This document shows, in pieces, positions 11,621 to 26,600 of a stretch of 64,000 nucleotides of DNA. A program made the position numbers and the translations under genes. The notes beneath the pieces are model-generated. The model was not told the DNA's origin, did not search any database, and saw only the letters and a list, made by a program, of their open reading frames with translations. Numbering within the stretch: position 1 is the first letter of the stretch; every line of letters starts with the position of its first letter. The DNA is from Holothuria scabra (Eukaryota; Echinodermata; Holothuroidea; Aspidochirotida; Holothuriidae), in NCBI GenBank assembly GCA_037179385.1, contig CM074200.1:36583884-36647883 (forward strand), given 5' to 3'.

Positions 11621-14600
11621 CTAAGTGACAAGAAAATCTGAGGAAACAAGGAAAAAGAAGATAGAACTGAAAATGGTGACAATCTAATCAGACCAAAGAA
11701 ACATTTGGCTGACCTTTCAAACATCCACGTACTGTACAATATTCTTAGATAATATCAAAATATTTAAACCTTATTTCTTTAGTTCATTATTATCTCAGAT
11801 CTACTTTGTGGAGATATATCTGCTCAACCCCCCCTCCCCCTTCTCAAAATGCCAAAAGAAATTTGAGTCAGAATTAGTCTACATATATGATGGTAGGTGT
11901 CACATAACTGATGTTAACTACTGATTATTAGGGTGGTGTAAATAAGGTGGATGGGGTCAACTAGGCTTTGGGCATTTCCCCAGTAACTCAAAATTGTGGT
12001 TAACCCTTTCTGATATGAAAGGGGGTCTATCTTGCAATACTGAGCTATGTAAATAATGTATACACAGTACTTATGTACCAGTTCCGTTAAATACCAAATT
12101 TTTGTATGGATGCTGAAGCCTTCTTTGCACTTTCTACGTCCCAAGATGATGCATATGAGTAAGGATATCTGATCTCCAAGCCCATTTCGTGTCCAAATCA
12201 CGATTACACACCATAGGTTTAAAAAGAGCTACCTGCAGGATGCAGTAGAGTGCTATGGTTTTGCAACAAAACCATACCTATATAGTAATGTAAATTATGG
12301 TTTCACTGATAAACCATGCATGCAAGGGGTTAATACCCATAGATTACAGTTGTATTTCCTTTATCTTTTTTGTGTTGTGCTTGACTAAAATCCTTCTGAC
12401 AATCCAATTCATTATTCATTCTTTCACAGTACAATCTTTTAAGCTTTAACAACTTGTAATGTTTTCAAAACTCTCATCCTATTTTAGAAGAATAATTTGC
12501 CAGCAGCATATACCTCCAACTATTCTGTCTGAACTCGCTAAGAAAGAGAATTGCCAGGTCTGGATTTCCAGAGGATTTCATGGAGGTCCTTCAGGTAACC
12601 ACTCCACCATTTTTAGTTGTTAACTGGAAAATTTTGTTGTCCAAAACATATTTGCCCATCAACACACAACTAGAGCACAAAAGTGTGTTTTATAAGTAGC
12701 CATTGGAATGGTTTCTGGGATTCAGTTAAGTGTGTTTTCTCATGTATTATTATTATTTGCCTTCAAGAATTAAAATGTTATGTACAGGAAAGGGGAAAAA
12801 ACTTAACGGATATGTACTGTAGTCTGATAATGATTATAGAAGCTGAAAGAGTCGGTCCATTTAGTAAGTATAGTCTTGAATGTGACAAAATTAAACTGTT
12901 TTTAATTTATGCATATAAAGTGGCTGTCTGTCAGGCAACCAACTTTTTACTTCAGACTGTCTGTTTGAAAATTTTGCTGTCCTTGGAAAAATGGACAACC
13001 ATGAAAATCAAACCCTGAATATATGCAATGTTACAAAGGAAAGTTAGGCAAGGGGTAGAAATGGGATATCTAGAAATGGGGTTAGAGCAGGGGTAGAGTT
13101 GAGAGGGAGGAGGGTTAAAAGAGAAATGCCTTACTTTGCTCTGAATCCTTTGTTTGTTTCCAGCTGACTAAGAATATGTTCCACAGCTTTGATAAGTCCT
13201 GATAAAAACCACTGGAAGTCCGTTGGAAGGTAGGGAAGCCACTTCACAAATCTGCAGTTTCAAAAATACATAGGACACCAGCTGTTAATAACAGACTACA
13301 TAGAGAGGGATGTGTTGTACACAAAGACACAAATGAAGTTTATACTTTCATCTCAATGACTTTAGAACAAAGGGGATTCCACTGGTTACAAATAAGGATG
13401 GTTGTCTTAATATTAGCATTTGGGGACACCAATTTTTTTTCTGAAATTAAAAGGAAATAACATTGACTATATCATACCTTCTAGTAATTGAGTACGCTGT
13501 TTCAAAAGGAAGCACATATGGCAAGGCTGCTATCTGCAGTATTTGTCCAACTCTTGAGTTGTAAAGGAAACTGGCAAGACCGGTATTCACTTTCCGACAA
13601 GATGCTTGTAGAGCTATTTGTAAAGAAAATGAGATACAGTACAACTTTGTAAACAAAGGTACAATAGTAAAAGTGAGAAGTCCTTCTTTAATATTGCCAA
13701 GATGTCACTGATCAACCTTTATCTCTACAGATATAGATTCATCCCCCTTCCCCTTAAAAATGCCCTCACCAAACTACTCACCTCATACTACTTAAGATAT
13801 TTGAGGCATCTACCTCTGGACTTTGCCTACCTTTTCAACAATCTTGATGTTAGATCAGGGAGTGGTTATGTTCTAAGACTTGTAAGTAATAACAAGTGGT
13901 GCACCTCAAGAGACCTAACACCCCCATCCTAATTCCTTGATCACATTATTCACCTTCTGCTTAGTTGTGCTGCTACAATGCATCTTCTTCTATAATTTAT
14001 CCAGCCCCCCCATCTCCTCTCATTATTTTGTTTACAACTCTTTGATCTTATCAATTGCCTTCTGCTACTAGTTGTATACACAAAGCATCTCCATTTATGA
14101 TTTAGTACCCCACCCCTACCTTACAATTCCTGTACACATCATTAACCTGTAACTCCTTGTTGAGTAAAGAGGACATTACCTCTGAACCTACCCCCCCCCC
14201 CCCCCCCTCATTCAACTTCTTGGTCAGATCACTCAACTTCAACTACTTGTGGGAGTAAAGAGGTCATTACATCTCAACCCCACCCTCTCCTTTTTCAATA
14301 TCTAGATCACATCACTCACCTTCTACTACTTGTGGTGGTAAAGATGGATCTACCTCTAGACTTTCACCCCCCTCCTTACAATTCTGACAATCTTCATCAT
14401 CTTCATCAAAGAAATCATCACTCTCCCAGGTCTGCCACATCTCCTTCATCTCTTCGACTTCCTCCATCCCTGCCTCATCCATCCACACGATGTCATCATC
14501 TAATACCTCTGACCCAGAGTCACACCAATCTGTTTGGCACTCATCCTGCTGCTCCTCGAGAGCCAGAAGGGCTGGTCTACGAATCTCTGATGCCCTCTTC

Positions 14601-17600
14601 CTTAGAGGTTGTAACTGCTCTTCCTCTGTGGTTACAAGAACTGGCAAGGACTTGGACCTAGTTGTCTTTTTATGCTTTGGACAAGGTAGTAGATCTGGAA
14701 AATGATTAAAGACAAATAAATGAAAACTGAAAAAGAATAAAATTTGAACTCTCCCTCGTCACTCATAACAATTTTAATTGACTTTAAATTGAGAGCAAAA
14801 TTTCATGCTTAAACCTAATTTGTTTATCACATTTCACTGCACACTTAGTATAGAGAATATGGTGTTCATTATAAATTTACCCACTTTCCAGAGCAATGTA
14901 CTTCAGAAGTTTTGAAGGTAGTGTAAAATGGGTCATTGGCACACTACACACATTAACTACAATATGCGAAATCTTCTAAGTTTTAGTTTTAATACCTTTA
15001 CAAATTTTTTATTTGTTGAATTGAAATACTATATAACATGGAAGACATTTCTACTTTGAGAACAATCACATTAGGAGTAAAGCATTTGTTGGAAACAATT
15101 ATTTCTATGAGTCTTCCTGGTCATTTGCCAAAGTTTTACCGAGCTACTATCTTGATGCTGTGAGGTACACATAATTGTGTGATGTATACAGTTGTTAGCT
15201 GGATGGAGATTTATTGACCAGTTTCAAACCGACTGGTTTGAGTTGTGTTAGCCATGACCTTTTTTCCAGTTGTGATATATACAATATAATGTAGCTCAAA
15301 TGTGAAATACTGAAGTCCATTTTTCATGTTAGTTAAATACAGCCACAAGTAATCCGATACTAGTTAATAGGTAAGGCAAGTAGGAGCATAGTAGGTTGAA
15401 ACCTACTGTCCATTGTACCAAGGCATAGGCGATAGAAAAGGAAAAACAACTGGAAAAAGGTTGTGAGTAAAGCTACATTAGGATAAGCCAGAGTGCTAGA
15501 AGTTGAAGGAAAACACAACACCAACAAACCAAACTACATGGAATGTGAACTCAGAACTGCCAAAGAGCTGATAGGTCAAAAATATAACAGCAGTTTTCTT
15601 TGAACAAGTTCAAGGAACAACTGTACTGCAAGAACTGGGCTCAAGATCCTCTTGACTCACCACAGTTACACTAACTGATGAGGTCATAATCCCAACAAAA
15701 GCATTTTTTTACCCTTAAAATGACCCTTGAAAAAGAGGACTAACAGCACAGTGTAGTTAAGTTTTCTTCACATTACAATGACTATTATCAAACTTAGACA
15801 ATACCCATATTCTACATACAAATAACTGTTTTATTCGGTTCAATTCAGTTTTCAAAAATTCCTGACCAGACACTTTTTCAAATTATGCAAGAAATATTTA
15901 CAAGTCAGGACACTACAACATTCAAAATTTTAACTTTTGCCGTATTTATTGGATATAAATTTAAATAGTCATGCTAATTATAAGCATTTCCATGTGGTAG
16001 TACCATGAAATACTTATATTAAAGGTAAAGAGCAGTCACCCAAACTTATTTTGAAGAAAAAGCTAAATAACACAATTTTCAGCTTATTTCTCTTCAAAGT
16101 ATCTTTCATTACATTTTATGACTTTACTATTGCATATTCAAGGTAAACCAAGCAGTTATTTCTGGTAAATTTCACATTTGAAGAGAAAATAACATTGTCA
16201 CATGACTCCCAACAGCCAATCATGAAACTGGACAGTCCACTACACTTCTTCAGTTTGGGGTGACTGCTCCTGCCCTTTAAGTTATTGATATCAACTCAAC
16301 TATCCCTTTCAACCCTTTTGCTACAGAAAGGGGTCCATACATGATATATACATAGACATAGGTATGGGATTCTGTGTCCAAAACACGATTACACACCATA
16401 GCATAACAGTGCAATGGTTTCACAGCAAACCCATATGTCTAAAGTAGTCATGACTGAGTTATGGTTGCATAGCAAAACCATGTGCAGCACAGAGGTTAAG
16501 CTAAACACATAGTTCACTACCATAACTTTAGTTTTCATATTTAAGTACTGCAAATGTTTTGATCCCAAAACCCCTTGTGATTATTAATGTATGTCTGGTG
16601 TTATCCGCACCTTGTTATTCCATTCCTTTACGTAATTTCTTGGCCTGGTTTCAGTTTTCCTTTGTTTTAGCGTGGAGAGAATGCAGGTAAATATTTTAGT
16701 TGAGCGTGGTCTCACAAGGCTTGTTTTTAGGCTAATCACTTTTGTTCCTGTTTTCTTTAAGCTAGCCTCTCATCCTCTTGTCATCCGTTTCACTTCAATT
16801 TTGTAAGTATTTTACAGGTATTTTATTCTCAAATCAAATTAAGCGACGTTATTTGTTTATGCACCTCTGTGCATTGGATTAAGACATGCAAGCTTATTCC
16901 TTCTGAGTGTGGTGTGACAACCCCATTCAGGGTGGTACTAATTTAGCTATTATATGTTATTTACACTGTTCCCTTGTTTACTCCCTGACAGTTCCACCCC
17001 TGTAAACCGCTGTGACCCCAGTTTAATGCTGTCAACACAATTAAAGCAGAAAGCTGCTGTTAAGACACTTTGTGTGTGTTCAAACCTGTAACGATTTGTA
17101 AGCGAGGGTTTTTTCAGTGTTTTGTCAAGCCATGTATTATGTCACCTTTTCAGGGTTTCGTTAAAGTGCGAGCGTGTGTATGTCTGTGAGTTTGTGTTAG
17201 TGCGAGTGCGTATGTGTAGATATGTGAGTGTCCATTCACCTTGAAATGTCTTTCCTTCCAGCCTCAATGTTGTAATGTTTTCTGTAATGTATTGCTTGTT
17301 ACTGATTATGTTTATTTCTTTTTTCAAGCAGTTTTTCCGTGTTTTGCGGCACACATACAAATAAAGGGGGTAAAACTTCATCGATGTCTCATTTCGTCAT
17401 TTTATTGCATGCACAGTGACATCAAGTGCTTCAGATAATTCTTTAGTAAAGAACATCAGTCCTCTGGATACTCAAATTATTTTGCCAATTCTTTGATAAT
17501 TTATCTGAAATTACCATTTAATGACCTATTTGGAGAGAAAACCACAGGTTAGGTTAGATGGAATTTTACAGTTCAGTTTCCAACCAATTGGTTCAAGTAG

Positions 17601-20600
17601 AGTCAACCACGGCCTTTTTTCCAGTTGTGGTTCACTGGCTTGTTTTCCCTACTCCATTGCTTATGCTGAGCACCAAACACAATGGCCTTAGGTCAAGTTT
17701 TAAAAGCCTTCAGTATGACCCGGCTCAGACTCCAACTCTCGACAGCAAGTCTGATGCTCTAACCACTTGACCTTGCAGCCGGTCTGATGGTTACAAAATT
17801 AGCTGCAGGTTGCGTTGCACTTTACCCATGCCAGATGGTGGTCATCACCAAACAATATCATGAATTATAAACAGGCTAAAAGCACATATTGCTAAAATGG
17901 AATACAATTATGGTAACTCACTTTTCTGTTGGAGGTAGTTCAAAGCATCATTGAAGCCCTGCTTACACATCTGACCAAGGACCTTTGGGTGAGGCGGGAA
18001 CAGGGCTCGTGAGAGGCGGTAAAGATTGGAGGCAGTGAGCTATGACAAAGAATAAAACAAATTTGAGTACATACAATGGTAACACTATGCTATAAAGTAT
18101 ACATAGGTCCCTTTTGGGTAACTGGCAAAATTTTTCAAAATTAAGCAATTATAACACTATTTGACAGAGGTTTACTTGAACATCTTATTTGCATACTCTC
18201 ACAGCATTTGCTTTGATACTGAAATGAAATTTTAACTTTTGATGCATACTCTTGATGGAAACAGACCTAGAACCTTACGAATGACATTAATATTGTCTAC
18301 ACAATGTACTCACTTGTATATGGGTATTTGATACTGTTATCTGAAGGTATCTACTCATTTCCTCTGATGGGGGACAGATGTGGCACTCCCCTGAGAAAGG
18401 TGACACAGTCACAGTATCCTCTGAAACTTTGGGTAGATTATCTGATATGCCACCATCCACATAACGCTGAAACAAGGAGGAAAAATTTAAAAGTTAAAAA
18501 AAAAAAAACAATGACATGTTAAAAAAGCAGGCATGTAGGTGTAAATTAAACACTCCGTATTAGAATATTTTTGTATCGTGAGTCTTTTGCTTTTGATTAA
18601 AGTGATGATGAATGGAAAATTGATCCCATTCAAAGCCTTGAGTACTGTGAAACGAAGATTATTTATCTTCACTATCGTGTTCTCCAGTGTATTGTAGCTA
18701 CTAATCACTTCCTTATGAACAAGACAGACAACCCTCAATGTAATTTACGTGACCTCAGAGAAGAAATGATAGAACATCTCTTTTGGCAGAGCACTTTAAG
18801 TTCAAATTGTACAGTCATTGGCCAAAGAATTTTTAAAAGACACTTTGTTCTCTCAAAAGAAATATTTTCACTGGTAATGATCTTTTGCAAAGGCACCCTT
18901 TAAACTTACTCATCTTTCAACATTTTTAAGAAAAAAACTAGTAAGCGATTCCTTGAAAGTCAATGAGTTTCTTTACAGATTCAAATGTGTCCCGCAAGTA
19001 GAAAGTTAAACGAGAAAGTACAATTGTGGTCCTTTTCTTTACAGTGAACTTCAATCAGTCTTCATTGAGTGTGCAATTTTATTTGAATAAGTTAACTTCT
19101 ATCTTCGTTTTTAAAAGACACTTTGTTATTTCAAAAGAAATACTTTCATTGGTAATGATCTTTTGCTGATTATTAATCTTTTGCATAATTATGAATTAAT
19201 TTTAATCTTGTTATTACTTTATATACTACACAAGTCAGGGAGGCAGACCCTTTTCAGTCCTGTCCCTCAGCTGGGGTTGAGTGATTGGTAGCGTTTGCTC
19301 CATAACTCTTCCCTTAGTCTGGGAGGTTCCTACTGGGGTCTGCCACCAGCCAGCCACGGCAATTCTTGATTTCAAATATGGGGAAATATTGGGTAATTTT
19401 AACACATAAAATTTATTCTACTGTATACTCTCATTCAGCAATGGATTCCTGTATATTGGCTGAAGGTAAACTTATTGTAGCAAGTACAGTTGTGAGACCT
19501 CTCCTTACAGTCTAAGTGTAACTTACAGTAAGTGTTTGCAAGATGCCATTGATGTTAATATTTCTTTTTTGTGATATAATTCTTTATTTCAAGCTATTGC
19601 AAGTTTTTACTTGATCTTTGAAAATCAATTTCTATTTGAAAGCAAGAATTATACTTAACATTACATTATTTTGAAAATTATGACTGAAATAAAGGATGGC
19701 AAAAAGAATGTCTTTTGTATAGTTTCCATCAGACATAAAAATGATAGATGTACAGGGACACACATTCTGCCAGCATTAACGCCTAATACTGTACAATGAC
19801 ATTTTCAATTGCGCGTGCCAATGACAACTGCAAACCACCTAAAATGATGTAATCCAGTTTGAACACATTTTAGTCCATGTGAATGGACTTTGTTGTTGAC
19901 AAAGGACTCTCCTGAAGCAGACAATCATGATAACAAACACAGACATGATAAACATGGAATTATTTTGATGTTTGTATTTACAGATAGTATTAGAAGCAAC
20001 CAGAATAGCACACTAATGACCTTAATCCCTCAACAGATCTACGTTTGGAACATACAGCATTGAAAAACAAAAATCAATGTAGAATATTTAGAACTGAATT
20101 TATAGGAGTACTTGGAAATTCTTGAGTCAGTCTCATGGATAAACAGGTATGGACCTGGCTTCATTTGTAGCTGAATCATGTTCTTGAAAACAATAAATAA
20201 TCTGAATGTAGAAAAGAATGATTTAACTTGAAAAATCTTTACAAAATTTCCAAATTTGAACTTACAGTTCCTCTGAAGGTTGGTGGTATGATACCAGAAT
20301 AAAATGGTACAAATGCACTACAGAGAAGAGCCTGGAAAAGAAAATAGAAAGTCAGGAAAATGTAAGAAAGAAAAAACAGCACTAAAAAGCTCCATCCTCC
20401 TCTCTGTCAGGTAAACAGACTTTACAAGTCTCAAGGTACAAAAATAAACCATTTTTATGTTCCATACAGAAAAAGTACATTCACACACAGAGATCAACTA
20501 AGTTATTATTATCCCTGGTATGGTATTATGAGGTTACCAACAGCCTATGAATGATTGTTGTAACCTCTTAATGACAAAAGTTAACATCCAAATTACCTCC

Positions 20601-23600
20601 ACTGCAGCAGAAAACCAACACCTAGGTGGTAGGCCTTCACAACCACTAATTTTCAATATTGAGCCAAGTACCCTTTAAAACCAATCTGCCATTTGAATTT
20701 CATAACTACTTAATGACCAAAAATCATGGATTGGTGCACAAACCAAATTCACATCCATCCAAGGCTGGAATTCAATATAGGCCATGAAGGCCATATGACC
20801 TTCATATTTTTGGCAATGACCTTGTTGCCTTATAAAATTTAATGACAATCAAGGCTTATTTGACATCCATTCCCTAACTGTGAGATAACATTGTGGTCAC
20901 TGCAAAATCTATTGTTTAACCTTAGTGCCCTTTCAGTTCACAAGACATGCCTTTAAAACTGATGGGGAAATGGCCTTACCCTGCTGGAACTTAATTCAGC
21001 CCTGGGTCTTACACTGTTCTCAGAATTCTCAAATTAGTCAGGATATAAAACATGCACCCTTTCACCTTGCCCTCACATATTTACCTGAATCAAGTCTTCT
21101 TTAGAGGTAAACTCTGAAACAACAACATTCTGCCGGTCTGAGACACGTGTAAGAGAGACAAACAACCTTCCTGAGACTATTTCGTGAGCATTGTCTGGCA
21201 AGGTTCGCTTCAGACCATCCAAGAGGACTTGGTTAATGTCAAATCGAGGATGAAGTGGGCCCAGTGTACTGGATCTTGCCTTAGTTGCTGTGTTTAAGAC
21301 ATCTTCTGTTATTGTACCTGTTCAAGTCAAATTAAACAATTTAGGGTTTGAAGTGCACCTCAAGTTGAAAATTTTAAAAATATCTGTTACAGAGAATGAA
21401 AACTGAATTCAAACAGACCAAAGTTCTACCATCTTTCATACAGTCCAAATCTCATCTTCATAGGACATCACTGAACTTAGATGTAAATTCTGAAGTTTAA
21501 TCACTCAATTAAAATTGGTACATAATGCAATAATTTGTGATGTCATTGCTTTACTACTCAAATTACAATTTTTGTATTCCTTTGTTTTTCTAAAAGTTAC
21601 AACACCTTGTAACCAATATATGATACTGAAGCACTCTTACTCTTATGGAGTGATGTAATTATGATAAAGCCATCTCTGTACAACATGCTGTGCAAGCAAA
21701 CAGGAATCACTCAAGGTCATAACAAGGTCTAACAAGTTTCAAGGGAGATTAAGAATACATGGAAGTCAAGAAAAGGCTTCATTACAGAAGAAAGGCATAT
21801 ATATTTACTGTTTGTAGAGTCAGTTAGATAATGTTTAACTGCTCAATTTCTAACCAATTGGTTTAAGTTGAGCTGGTCACAACCCTTTCTCCAGTTAGGG
21901 CTCACAAGCTTGTTTTCCCTCCTCCATTGCCTATGCTGATCATGAAGCACAATGGCAGTGGGTTCCATTTTTATATGACTTGGCTGAGGAGTTGAATTTC
22001 AGAACTACGGTAGCATACCATCCGGCTACAAACAAATAGGATGCTCTAACCACTTGACCATGCAGTGGGTTGAGCTGTTATTTAATTAACCATTCGAGAT
22101 AGGTTTCACAATTCAGTTTTGATTGATACTGTAAGTGCATAAGTACAAGTATTGTTCTAGAGGCAGAATGTACAGCACCACTGTGCAAGTCAAGGAATGC
22201 ACTTTATTGCTATATATTTTTAAACTTCACAGTAAAGCAACTGCTCTCAATCAATAGCCAAATTAATTTGCCACAAAATTTATCCCTATGATTAATAAAA
22301 AATTTTACTGCAATTTTTTGAAGTTGGGAGGGATGTGGTGTATGCAGGGACTACAATTAAGGTGTCCATGGATGAATCCATTCTTTTGTACAGTACTGTA
22401 ATTAACACAATTGTGCTGCCCTACGTAGGAATCTATTCTCCTTGTACCTAACTCTTGTGTATGTATTTGATCTATTGTCTTTTGTAAAGATCTCGACTTG
22501 TATTTACACCGTACAGTACTTGTTTACCATATATCGCATTGACTTCCTGTAGCAGTTTTTAGCGATCTGAGAATCCCTGTATTTTTTAAGGCACTTTACA
22601 GTATAAAAACTGTTAAACTATATTATAACTGTATAATATTATATAGTTATGAATTCTCATCATAAAATACACTGTTAAATTAAAAGTAAATGAAGTAATA
22701 CAAATTGAAACCTATTTCTTTTACCAAAGGATATGCATTCCACAACTGCCAGAGGTCAACAGATAAACTTTGAAGAAATCTGTTCCCTAAATTTAGTAAA
22801 GTCAAGGATGACAAAGGGCAAAGATGGCATCTTTGTTGCAAATGTAAACACATCTTTGACAGCTTATCAGTCAATTGTTCAATAAATTTAACACAAAAGT
22901 GTTATGAAAGAAAGAGTCAATAGGATATGATGTAGGTCCCAGTCTTTGAAAAACGTCTTCCTGAGGGTACAGCTTCATTGTGTGGTAGTATACAATAAGT
23001 CTTTCATACTAAAAGCATGCTATGGGCAGTGCACAAATGATGGAGAAGGCAAGGAAAAATTAGAAGTACAGTAGGCTAACACTAATGAACTAGTTTATCA
23101 AACATAAATTTTGTTCATTAATACATCCATCTGTCATGTGATTAACCCAGGTATTGAATTTTGAGGCATATGTGTGAGCACAATACACCATCACTAATGT
23201 CAAATCACTGTGAGGAGTGTGGATACTTGCACACCTATTACAAGGCTTGAAAAATAGTATTCTAATGTTTTATTGCCTTCTCTGGCAAAATAAATATTTT
23301 GAAAAACCTATAAGTAGTTTTTGGTTTCCAATCAACATGGCTTTATTGCTGCCCAAAATAAAGGATGTAATGGCCAAACAAAATTAGGAAAACATGGCTA
23401 CTACTGTATATGTTTTGTTATAATTTTTAAAATTGTGTTGCAGTCATAGCAATGACAGTCACTGTAGCAAACATCGAGAGGTGCAGTACAATCACATACT
23501 TTAGCTAGCTGTAACATAGCTGTGCTATAACAGTAGTTTAATTTGGGCAACTTTCAACATGGTAATGATTTGTCTGCACATTGACTTAGGGTGCCGAGTA

Positions 23601-26600
23601 GGGTCTGTTCTTCTGTGCAATATATGATTTTTTGTTGCCCAAGCCATAAAACATGATGCCCTCAGGCACACAGGCACCTTATTTTTTGAGCACTGCCTAG
23701 ACTAAGATTTGCTGGTACACCTCGACAAAGATTTGGAGTTTACATATATCTATGAAAGTTTAATGAAACAGCACACAACAGCATAACACACTCCTTAATT
23801 GGAGTGTGATTCATAGCACTACCTGATGCAGCTATGCAATACATTGGTTGCTTTAACTCAACATTTGAAGAACTTAAGCACAACTCTGCATCACAACTCA
23901 GCCATACAGCACATGATGCACATTTCATTTGACTTCCCAGTGTCTGGAGGGGGGTGCATGCAACTCCAACTCCACTTTCAAATATATCTTGAAAGCTTCT
24001 GTCACTGCAACTCTGACTCCAACTCCACTATATCTTGATAGTTGCTGTCACTGCGACTCCAAGTCCACTTTCAAATATATCTTGAAAGCTTCTGTCACTG
24101 CAACTCTGACTTCTTTTCCAGTTGCAAACATAAGTTCTGTCTGGAGTTCCCCAGGGGTCTGTCCTTGGACCGATTCTCTTCTTGGTGCATATCAATGATA
24201 TCGTCGATGGTGTTTCTTCCAAGGTTCGCCTTTTTGCAGATGATTGTGTCTGTTACCGTATTATTGAGTCCGATGAGGATTGTCATAAACTTCAGAATGA
24301 TATCAAGCAGTTGGGGCTGTGGGCTTCCACGTGGGGAATGAGATTTCAGCCCACTAAGTGTAGCGTTATTACTTTTGCTCGGAAAAAAGTCCCATACTTT
24401 TTAGGTATGTTCTAAATAGGATTGAGCTCCCGAGAGTAGATAGTATTAAGTATCTTGGAATTACCATCACTAAAGATCTGAACTGGGAGAAGCATATTCA
24501 AAACACCTGTAACAAGGGAAATAAGATTCTTGGTATTTTGTATAGAAATCTTTCTTCCTGCCCTGGTAATGTCAAGTTAATGGCTTATAAAGGAATCCTT
24601 CGGCCTGTGCTGGAATACGCCGGTAGTGTTTGGGACCCCCACCAGGTTTACCTGCGCGACAAGCTTGAGAGTATACAAAAACCGTCTGCTAGATTTATTG
24701 CCTCTGACTATTCAAGGGAGCCAGGCTCAATGACCAGGCTCCTTAAGGAACTAAACCTTCTGCCCTTAACTGAAAGACGGAGGAAAAGTAGATTGATCCT
24801 TTTTTCCAAAGGTATGTTTGGCCTGGCTCAGTTACCTGTTGATTGTCTCCAGCGGCCTACTCGTAGAACCCGTTTAATGCATGACCTTCATGTCTGTCTC
24901 CCACATACTAGTACTAACTGTTATAAATTTAGCTTCTTGCCTCGAACCATTAAGGATTGGAATCATCTCCCCCTGAATGTAATGAGGGTTGCCTCTGTCC
25001 ATAAGGACCCTATCACCTATATTACTGGGCATATTTAGCCTCTCGACGCATGCGTGGTGAAAGAATGTCCTTTGGATGTGTCACCTTTATTGAAGAAGAA
25101 GAAGATATCTTGAAACCTTCCGTCACTGTGACTCTGAATCCACTTCCATATATATTGAAAGCTTTAGTCCTCAAGCCAGTGGACTTAGAATAAATTACTA
25201 TGTGTCACTGCAACACTGTTTCTGGTAGGTCTATAGTGACCAAAGCTAATTGTGTACTAGGTATAATCAACTACAGTAGGAGAACTTTCAGGTATTTGGA
25301 TGCTTCTTCTGTTATGTTATGGCAATGGTGTGTCCCATCATAGAGTATGGTATCCCAGCCTGGTCTCTTCTTTTTATTGGAAGGGCATTGAGGAAACTAA
25401 ATCTGTCCAAAAATGTGCAACTAAACTAGTTCCTGGCTTCAGGGAATTGTCTTCCCAGCTGAAATGCCCTTTGGAATCCTTTGGGGTAATACCCTTTGAA
25501 CCCAGAGGGTTTCAATGGTGACCATTTCGAAAAACACTTTGCATTCAAGGGTTCCCTTTGGCTGTTGATGGAAATTGGACAAATCTAAAAGGGATTTGGG
25601 CTCTAATTTAGTTTCCGTACCCTGAACTTGCGTCATAGCTGTAGGGTTACATACTCATAGTAATAGGGTTAGGGTTACGTACGCATAGTAATAAGGTTAG
25701 GGTTACGTACCCATAGGTATTGGGTTAGGGTGGGCCATATGCAGGTGTACGCATGCATAGGAACTGTATACATAGTGGTATATAAACCTATATACAGTAC
25801 GTATCCCATACTGTACATGTTCACTCTCAAGAACATACATACTTGGCTTTAGCCTAGAGGTATACGTATATACGTATACCTATAGCTATATGTAATAGAT
25901 AGTATTATCAGACAGTACTTATATTATTTTTAACCCTGCCACCGGCAACAGCGCTCGTAGCGCAGTAGGCAAGGGCGCTGGTCTTCATGCTAGAATCGCT
26001 ATACCGCTAGGGTCGAGGGTTCTGGTCCCGGTACTAACAATGCTTTTCTTTCTTCCACAGCACTAACCATTCACTTCTTTCCACGGCACACACTCATATG
26101 TTTCCCGAGTGAGGAAAAAAGAAAAGGGTTTTTTACTTAAAAAAATTTAAAGTTTCAGCGCCGTCTTTTGGAAGTTGTGAAGTGAGTAAAATTATGTCAA
26201 CTTCCGGATACGGAAACTAAATTAGTACCAGGATTTGTAAAATTACCGTTTGCATAAACAAAACCCAATTACAACCCCTTTAGAACCATTTGGAACCCAC
26301 TGAAACCCTATGGTGAATGGAATTTGGACAAAGGGTCTCTAGGCCCAAGGGAATTTTCTGCTGGGCTATGCTGAGAGATTACGTAAATTAAATCTGCCTT
26401 GTCTTAGGTACAGGAGGTTATGTTATGACATGATTTACATTAACAAGTATCTGACTGGTGAAACAACTGCAAACCGTATGCTTTTGCATACGGCACTGGA
26501 CTCTACCCAGGGGTACCGCACTGTAACAAAATTGTTTGATGGGGTTTCTTTACCAAGCGACATGTTGATGTTTGGAGCTCGGTCGAGACACACATCATAA

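Larger units (their letters stand above)
25457..26351. mobile_element. Non-autonomous DNA transposon with ~190-bp imperfect inverted ends
   Basis: Left CCCAGCTGAAATGCCCTTTG... and right reverse complement CCCAGCAGAAAATTCCCTTG. The arms stay related inwards through ATTGGACAAA and end at CTAATTTAGTTTCCGTA in both. The element interrupts a LINE between the codons for ELS and YAERL. A TTA-like target is possible but not certain. The interior contains a tRNA-like sequence and a 28-bp minisatellite. Confidence 0.8.

Noticed and set aside
14332..14661. 109-codon plus-strand ORF
   Set aside because: Antisense shadow of PNPLA2 exon 6, caused by its acidic codons reading open on the other strand.
25643..25731. 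Interstitial telomere
   Set aside because: TTAGGG occurs only once per 28-bp unit; it is a minisatellite within a transposon, not a telomeric array.
25950..26036. Functional tRNA with a long variable arm, possibly anticodon TCA
   Set aside because: The acceptor stem is unpaired and the T stem has two mismatches; better explained as a SINE head or pseudogene.
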